Assembly (NCBI RefSeq): GCF_003385845.1
Contig: NZ_QRDJ01000008.1
Coordinates: forward strand, 620,001-684,000
Reading direction: 5' to 3'
Source of the DNA: Kushneria indalinina DSM 14324
Lineage (GTDB): Bacteria > Pseudomonadota > Gammaproteobacteria > Pseudomonadales > Halomonadaceae
Length of the DNA stretch: 64,000 bases
The notes under the pieces are model-generated. The model worked only from the letters and a program-made list of their open reading frames with translations. It did no database searches and was not told the origin of the DNA. Shown here one piece after another: positions 58,649 to 64,000 of the stretch. Positions within the stretch are counted from its first letter, which is position 1, and every line of letters starts with the position of its first letter. Both the position numbers and the translations under genes were made by a program.

Positions 58649-61600
58649 ATGCAGAGTACAGTGCCGGACAACAAGGAAGACTTTTTCAAAGCGCTCGAGA
58701 CGCTGCTTGATGAGCGTCTGGCGCCCGAGCAGGCGCGCAACATCAGCGCCTTTGCACGCCACTATTACGCTGGTGCCAGCCACGAGGATCTGCGAGAGCG
58801 TCATTTCGAGGACCTCTACGGCGCCACGCTCTCGACCTGGTTTTTTCTGCAGCAGCGAGAGCAGAACGGACGTCCAAAGGTGCGCGTTTTCAACCCCGAA
58901 TACGAAGAGCATGGCTGGCAGTCGACCCATACGGTAGTGGAAGTCGTTAGCCCGGACATGTCCTTTCTGGTCGATTCGGTGCGTATCGAGCTCAACCGTT
59001 GCGGCTTTACCGTCCATGCCATCCTGAACACGGTCATTGCCAGCGAGCGTGACGAGCAGCAGCGGCTGGTGCGCTTTACGCCTCCTCGGGCGTCTGATGC
59101 GCCCTCGACACGCGAATCGATCATTTATATCGAGATCGATCGTCACTCCGATACGGCCATGCTCAATGAGCTCAGGGACAACATTCAGGATGTGCTGACC
59201 GATGTTCGGGCTGCCGTCTCCGATTTTGACGCCATGCGTGACCAGGCGCGTGCCGCACTCAAGGAGATGGACACGCATCCGCCCCGGGTCGTTGAAAAGC
59301 GTGATATCGACGAGGCGCGCGACTTCCTGGCATGGCTGCTGGATGATCACTTTACCTTTCTGGGCTTTGAGGATTACGAGCTTCAAAACCGGGAGGGTCA
59401 TTCGCAGCTGGTACGCACCAGCGGCAGCGAACTGGGGGTGCTGACGCTGGACAGTCCGCGCTACAGCGAGGAGCCCCAGCAGTTCAGCGACAACGAAGCC
59501 GAGCAGGGGGAGTATGTCCTGATCCCCGAGCTGATCTCCTTTGCCAAGAGCGCCTGGCCGTCACGCATTCACCGCCCGAGCTATCCGGACTACATCATTG
59601 TCGAGCGTCACAATGAGCAGGGCGATGTCATCGGCGAGCGGCACTTTCTCGGCCTCTATACGCTGTCGGTCTACAACGAGCGCCCGGTCAATATTCCCGT
59701 GCTGCGCCGCAAGATCGATACCGTGCTCAGCGCATCGGGTATCGATCCAACCGGACACAACGGCAAGCAGCTTCAGCAGATTCTGGAAGTCTATCCCCGC
59801 GATGAGCTGTTCCAGATGGACACGGAAGCCCTTTGCCGTACGGCCATGGGCATTCTGAGCATCCGCGAACGTCGCCGCGTGCGGCTCTTTATTCGCGAGG
59901 ATCGCTCCGGGCGCTTTTACTCCTGCCTGGTGTATGTGCCGCGTGACGTGTTCTCGACCGATCTGCGCCTGCGCATTCAGAACATGCTCTGCGAAGAGCT
60001 CGATGCCAGCTTTGGCGATTTCAATACCTACCTCTCCGAGTCGGTACTGGCCCGCATTCAGCTGATCCTGCGTTTCAACAACGACGAGCCGGTTGAGTAC
60101 GACAATCGTGCGCTGGAGCAAAAGGTCATCGCCATCGCCCGTGGCTGGCGTGATGATCTGCACGAGGCGCTGGTGGAAGGCTACGGCGAGGAGCCGGCCA
60201 ATCGCCTGATGGAGCGCTACCGTGACGCCTTCCCGAGCAGCTATCGGGAAGACTTTACGTCGCGCGCCGCCATCTACGATATTGGCCATATGGAAGGCCT
60301 TGATCGAGAGGGCTCGATTGGCCTGAGTCTCTATCGTCAGCTCGAGCATGAGAACGACGTTAATCTGAAGCTCTTCCATGGCAATCAGCCGGTACCGCTC
60401 TCCGATGTGCTGCCCATGCTGGAACACATGGGCCTGCGGGTGATCAGTGAGCGCCCCTACGAGATCGAGCGCTCGGATAACGTGGTCTGGATTCATGATT
60501 TCAATCTGGAATCCTCGGGCCGCGAACAGGTCGATCTGCACGGCATGCGCCACAACTTCATTGACGCCTTTACCCGCATCTGGTCGGGCGCCGCCGAGAG
60601 TGACAGCTTCAACCGTTTGATCATTTCCGCGAAGCTCGACTGGCGGGAAGTGGCAATGCTGCGGGCCTATGCGCGCTATCTCAAGCAGATCCGCTTTGGC
60701 CTGTCGCAGGACTATATCGCCACGGCCCTGACCCAGCATGCCGATATCAGCCGTGAACTGGTCGCCCTGTTCCGGGCCCGCTTTGATCCGCAGGCCAGGC
60801 GCGATGATGACGAGCTCGAGGCGGTTCGTGAGCGCATCGAGGCCTATCTGGAGGAGGTCACCAGCCTCAACGATGACCGTCTGATCCGCCTCTACATGGA
60901 GCTGATTGACGCCACGCTGCGTACCAACTACTTCCAGCCGGGGGATGACGGCGAGCCGAAATCCTATATCTCCTTCAAGCTGGCGCCGCGCCAGATCAAC
61001 GATGTGCCGCGTCCGCGTCCGCTGTATGAAATCTTTGTCTACTCCCCGCGCATGGAAGGGGTGCATCTGCGCACCAGCAACATTGCCCGCGGCGGCATGC
61101 GCTGGTCGGATCGCTTCGAGGATTTTCGTACCGAAATCCTCGGACTGGTCAAGGCTCAGCACGTCAAGAACTCGGTCATTGTGCCCAGCGGTGCCAAGGG
61201 GGGCTTTATCTGCAAGCAGGCCCCGGCAGGCGACAGTCGCGAGGAAATCCAGAAAGAGGGCATCGCCTGCTATCAGATCCTGATTCGCGGCATGCTGGAT
61301 ATCACCGATAACCTGATCGACAAGGAGGTTGTGCCGCCCGAGCACGTTGTGCGTCATGACGGGGATGATCCCTATCTGGTCGTGGCCGCCGACAAGGGCA
61401 CGGCGACCTTCTCCGACATCGCCAACGCCCTGGCCCGGGAGTACAACTTCTGGCTGGGCGATGCTTTTGCCTCCGGCGGCAAGAACGGCTACGACCACAA
61501 GGCCATGGCGATCACGGCCCGCGGTGCCTGGGAAGCCGTCAAGCGCCACTTTCGTGAGCTGGGGCTCAACACCCAGGAAGATCCCTTTACCGTACTCGGC

Positions 61601-63493
61601 GTCGGCGACATGGCCGGCGATGTGTTCGGTAACGGCATGCTGCTCTCCGAGAAGATTCAGCTGGTGGCGGCCTTTAACCATCGTCATATCTTCATCGACC
61701 CTGATCCTGACTGCGCGGCCTCCTTCAAGGAGCGCCAGCGCCTGTTCGAGCTTGCCACCTCAAGCTGGGGGGACTATGACACCTCCCTGATCAGCGAAGG
61801 CGGCGGGGTGTTTTCACGCGATGCCAAGTCGATCGAGATCAGCGAGGCCATGAAGTCACGCTTCGGTCTCACGGCCTCGCGCATGGCCCCTGCCGAGTTG
61901 ATCAATGCGCTTTTGAAGGCGCAGGTGGATCTGCTCTGGAACGGCGGTATCGGCACCTACATCAAGTCGAGCGAAGAGAGCCACGCCGATGTGGGTGACA
62001 AGGCCAACGACACGCTGCGGGTCAACGGCAGTGAACTGGGCTGTCGCGTGGTCGGTGAGGGCGGCAATCTGGGTGTGACCCAGCTCGGGCGTCGTGAGGC
62101 GGCCCAGCATGGCGTACGTCTCAATACCGACTTCATCGATAACGCCGGCGGCGTGAACTGCTCGGATCATGAGGTCAACATCAAGATCCTGCTGGATGAG
62201 GTGGTCGCGCGTGGCGACATGACCGGCAAGCAGCGCAACGATCTGCTGGCGCAGATGACCGACGAGGTGGCGGATCTGGTGGTGGATGACAACTACCGCC
62301 AGACCCAGGCGCTCTCCCTGTCACAACTACTGTCGGCAGAAAACCTGGGCCCCTACCGTCGCTTCATTCGCGATCTGGAAGAGACCGGCCAGCTTGATCG
62401 GGAACTGGAAGCCCTGCCGGACGACGCCACGCTTGCCGTGCGCGCCGAGCGCGGTGAAGGGTTGACCCATCCTGAACTCTCGTCACTGATCTCGCATGCC
62501 AAGATCGATCTCAAGGGCCTGCTGGTGGAGTCCGACGTGCCCAATGAACCGGGCATCGTCAATCACGCCGAGCGCGCCTTCCCGGCCACCCTGGTCAAGC
62601 GTTACGGGGAGGAGATTACCAATCACCGGCTGCGTCACCAGATCGTGGCGACCAAGATTGCCGGGGATGTGATCGACCACATGGGCATTCCGTTCGTGCG
62701 CCGGCTGATGGATATCACCGGCACCAGCGCCGGTGAGGTGGTCAGGGCCTATGTCATGGCGCGTGACAGTTTTGGGCTGGCGTCACTTTGGCAGCAGATC
62801 GAAGCGCTGGATGCGAAGGTCGAGACCGCCGTTCAGTACGACATGATGCTCTCGCTGGTACGTCTGCTGCGACGCGCGACGCGCTACTTCCTGCGCTATC
62901 ACATGCAGAGCAATGCCGACGAAGTGGTCGATCAGTACGCCCCGGATCTCGAACGTCTGCGGGACAATATCGGTGAAAGGCTTCGCGGTGAAGCGCAGCG
63001 TCAGTGCCTGGCGCTGCGGGACCGCTATATCGAGACTGGCGTGCCCGAGTCGCTTGCCGAACGTGTGGCGGCGACCGAAAGCCTTTATGCGGGCCTTGGC
63101 ATCATCGATACGGCGCGGCTGACCGAGGTGTCACTGGAGCGGGTGGCCGATACCTACTACCTCATCGGCGAGCGCCTCTCGTTGCCCTGGATGCTGGAGC
63201 AGGTCAATCGCCTGGAGGTGAACGACAGCTGGCAGACGATCGCGCGTGAGGCGCTTCGTGACGACCTTGATCGTCAGCAGCTGACCCTGACCGCCAGCGT
63301 GCTGCGCAGTGAGGAGTGTCAGGATGTCGATAGCTGCGTCGAGCAGTGGATGAAGCAGCACAAGGCGCCCGTTGAGCGCTGGTGTGCACTGCTAAAAGAG
63401 GTTCACTCGACCGACGAGCTTGGCTATGCGCTCTTCACGGTGGCGGTACGCGCGCTCGGGGAGCTCTCCGAGCGGCCCCCTTCCGTCGCATAG
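58649..63493 (+). CDS. NAD-dependent glutamate dehydrogenase (large, ~180 kDa type)
   Basis: The protein has about 1614 residues, the size of the large bacterial NAD-GDH (GdhB of Pseudomonas aeruginosa), which deaminates glutamate to 2-oxoglutarate. The N-terminal half has ACT-like regulatory segments. The dehydrogenase core (about 790-1270) includes MEGVHLRTSNIARGGMRWSDR, VKNSVIVPSGAKGGF and GVGDMAGDVFGNGMLLS (NAD-binding). The C-terminal 350 residues are helical. The ATG at 58649 has AGGAG six bases ahead; an earlier GTG at 58598 is less likely. This catabolic enzyme fits growth on amino acids and glutamate turnover under salt stress. It ends in a strong terminator. Confidence 0.95.
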   Translation: MQSTVPDNKEDFFKALETLLDERLAPEQARNISAFARHYYAGASHEDLRERHFEDLYGATLSTWFFLQQREQNGRPKVRVFNPEYEEHGWQSTHTVVEVVSPDMSFLVDSVRIELNRCGFTVHAILNTVIASERDEQQRLVRFTPPRASDAPSTRESIIYIEIDRHSDTAMLNELRDNIQDVLTDVRAAVSDFDAMRDQARAALKEMDTHPPRVVEKRDIDEARDFLAWLLDDHFTFLGFEDYELQNREGHSQLVRTSGSELGVLTLDSPRYSEEPQQFSDNEAEQGEYVLIPELISFAKSAWPSRIHRPSYPDYIIVERHNEQGDVIGERHFLGLYTLSVYNERPVNIPVLRRKIDTVLSASGIDPTGHNGKQLQQILEVYPRDELFQMDTEALCRTAMGILSIRERRRVRLFIREDRSGRFYSCLVYVPRDVFSTDLRLRIQNMLCEELDASFGDFNTYLSESVLARIQLILRFNNDEPVEYDNRALEQKVIAIARGWRDDLHEALVEGYGEEPANRLMERYRDAFPSSYREDFTSRAAIYDIGHMEGLDREGSIGLSLYRQLEHENDVNLKLFHGNQPVPLSDVLPMLEHMGLRVISERPYEIERSDNVVWIHDFNLESSGREQVDLHGMRHNFIDAFTRIWSGAAESDSFNRLIISAKLDWREVAMLRAYARYLKQIRFGLSQDYIATALTQHADISRELVALFRARFDPQARRDDDELEAVRERIEAYLEEVTSLNDDRLIRLYMELIDATLRTNYFQPGDDGEPKSYISFKLAPRQINDVPRPRPLYEIFVYSPRMEGVHLRTSNIARGGMRWSDRFEDFRTEILGLVKAQHVKNSVIVPSGAKGGFICKQAPAGDSREEIQKEGIACYQILIRGMLDITDNLIDKEVVPPEHVVRHDGDDPYLVVAADKGTATFSDIANALAREYNFWLGDAFASGGKNGYDHKAMAITARGAWEAVKRHFRELGLNTQEDPFTVLGVGDMAGDVFGNGMLLSEKIQLVAAFNHRHIFIDPDPDCAASFKERQRLFELATSSWGDYDTSLISEGGGVFSRDAKSIEISEAMKSRFGLTASRMAPAELINALLKAQVDLLWNGGIGTYIKSSEESHADVGDKANDTLRVNGSELGCRVVGEGGNLGVTQLGRREAAQHGVRLNTDFIDNAGGVNCSDHEVNIKILLDEVVARGDMTGKQRNDLLAQMTDEVADLVVDDNYRQTQALSLSQLLSAENLGPYRRFIRDLEETGQLDRELEALPDDATLAVRAERGEGLTHPELSSLISHAKIDLKGLLVESDVPNEPGIVNHAERAFPATLVKRYGEEITNHRLRHQIVATKIAGDVIDHMGIPFVRRLMDITGTSAGEVVRAYVMARDSFGLASLWQQIEALDAKVETAVQYDMMLSLVRLLRRATRYFLRYHMQSNADEVVDQYAPDLERLRDNIGERLRGEAQRQCLALRDRYIETGVPESLAERVAATESLYAGLGIIDTARLTEVSLERVADTYYLIGERLSLPWMLEQVNRLEVNDSWQTIAREALRDDLDRQQLTLTASVLRSEECQDVDSCVEQWMKQHKAPVERWCALLKEVHSTDELGYALFTVAVRALGELSERPPSVA

Positions 63494-63534
63494 TCAGGGC
63501 TGCAAGTGCCCGTTTTTCAATCCCGGTACCACCC

Positions 63535-63564
63535 AACGCCGCCCCACGGGGCGGCGTTTTTTTT
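63535..63564 (+). terminator. Intrinsic terminator after NAD-glutamate dehydrogenase
   Basis: AACGCCGCCCC pairs perfectly with GGGGCGGCGTT around a two-base turn (AC), followed by eight T. It separates gdh from the next gene. Confidence 0.92.
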
Positions 63565-63609
63565 ATGGTACATTGGTCTTCATCCACTTGAGACACTGGA
63601 TGACCGCCC

Positions 63610-64000
63610 ATGACGTCCTGCATCAGCTCACTGCATATCTATCCGGTCAAATCGCTGGCCGGTATCAATGTATCCCGCTCGTTACTGACTGCTGAGGGTT
63701 TGATGCATGATCGGCGCTGGGTCATCACTGACGAGCAGGGGGAGTTCATGACCCAGCGAAGCTGCGCGCGCATGGCGACCCTGATGCCTGCCATCGACGA
63801 GCACCACCTGATCCTTCAGGCACCCGACCGACGTCATCTGTTCGTTGCGCTCACACCGCCTGAAGTGGCGCCCTCGCGTGTACGCATCTTTGGTAGCGAG
63901 TGTCAGGGTCTTGATGAAGGCGATGAGGCAGCCCGGTGGCTGAGTGATTTTTTCGAGCGGCCCGTGAGACTCAAGCGCGTGCCTTTTGACAATCAGCGTC
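63610..64000 (+). CDS. MOSC N-terminal beta-barrel domain protein (3' truncated)
   Basis: The gene starts at the ATG at 63610 and runs out of the window after 130 codons. The N-terminus reads MTSCISSLHIYPVKSLAGI, then LMHDRRWVITDEQGEFMTQRS. This is the MOSC_N domain found before MOSC domains in YcbX-like and MARC-type molybdenum-cofactor proteins that reduce N-hydroxylated compounds. The cofactor Cys in the MOSC domain would lie beyond the window. It is separated from gdh by a strong terminator. Confidence 0.85.
   Translation, partial: MTSCISSLHIYPVKSLAGINVSRSLLTAEGLMHDRRWVITDEQGEFMTQRSCARMATLMPAIDEHHLILQAPDRRHLFVALTPPEVAPSRVRIFGSECQGLDEGDEAARWLSDFFERPVRLKRVPFDNQR

Noticed and set aside
59561-61687. 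A 708-codon open frame on the minus strand inside the glutamate dehydrogenase gene
   Set aside because: It is the antisense shadow of a strongly conserved GC-rich gene. Its translation has no family pattern and there is no ribosome site or gap for it.

Overview
This is a continuous stretch of GC-rich gammaproteobacterial core chromosome. Gene content and order fit the Oceanospirillales, most likely Halomonadaceae (Halomonas/Kushneria-like). The evidence is a mix of enterobacterial and pseudomonad synteny (rhdA next to psd, rimB-rimK, hisZ beside purA), very acidic soluble proteins, and a large NAD-dependent glutamate dehydrogenase. The genus is an inference. I see no tRNA or rRNA genes, insertion sequences, prophage, CRISPR array or integrase, and every large gene is intact. 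Both edge genes are cut by the window.

Layout, left to right. (1) 1-7.4 kb: 3' part of an amidase; psd and rhdA on the minus strand; an AzgA-type purine permease; rsgA and orn divergently arranged; queG. (2) 7.6-21 kb: the conserved superoperon nnr-tsaE-amiB-mutL-miaA-hfq-hflX-hflK-hflC, then hisZ-purA behind an internal terminator. It covers metabolite repair, tRNA modification, cell-wall splitting, mismatch repair, RNA chaperoning and membrane proteostasis. (3) 21-27.2 kb: a self-regulated SUF iron-sulfur operon, sufR-sufB-sufC-sufD-sufS-sufT, with a readable promoter/operator at its head and a strong terminator at its end. (4) 27.3-35.4 kb: sanA, a helical unknown, an uncharacterised gene-rimB-rimK unit, yqcC with a gamma-glutamylcyclotransferase gene, then envelope genes (ompW family, lpxR, slyB).

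(5) 35-43 kb: a tightly packed minus-strand series rluE-nudJ-mnmA-hflD-purB-roxA-GNAT, divergent from icd. It holds rRNA/tRNA modification and ribosomal hydroxylation together with purine synthesis. (6) 42.6-47.4 kb: an N-degron cluster, clpS-clpA on the plus strand facing infA, bpt and aat on the minus strand. Tagging enzymes and the recognition/unfolding machine are neighbours. (7) 47.5-58.4 kb: a chemoreceptor, then ftsK-lolA-rarA as in E. coli, a hemerythrin-like gene, a membrane-anchored DsrE-like gene, and trmA. (8) 58.6-64 kb: NAD-glutamate dehydrogenase, a strong terminator, and the start of a MOSC-domain protein.

Nothing here is a clear new defence or mobile system. The points most worth following are the translationally coupled DUF3549-like gene with rimB/rimK, a hemerythrin-like protein that has lost its central metal ligands, the sufR promoter/operator, and several well-formed intercistronic or leader hairpins that ordinary annotation would leave out.
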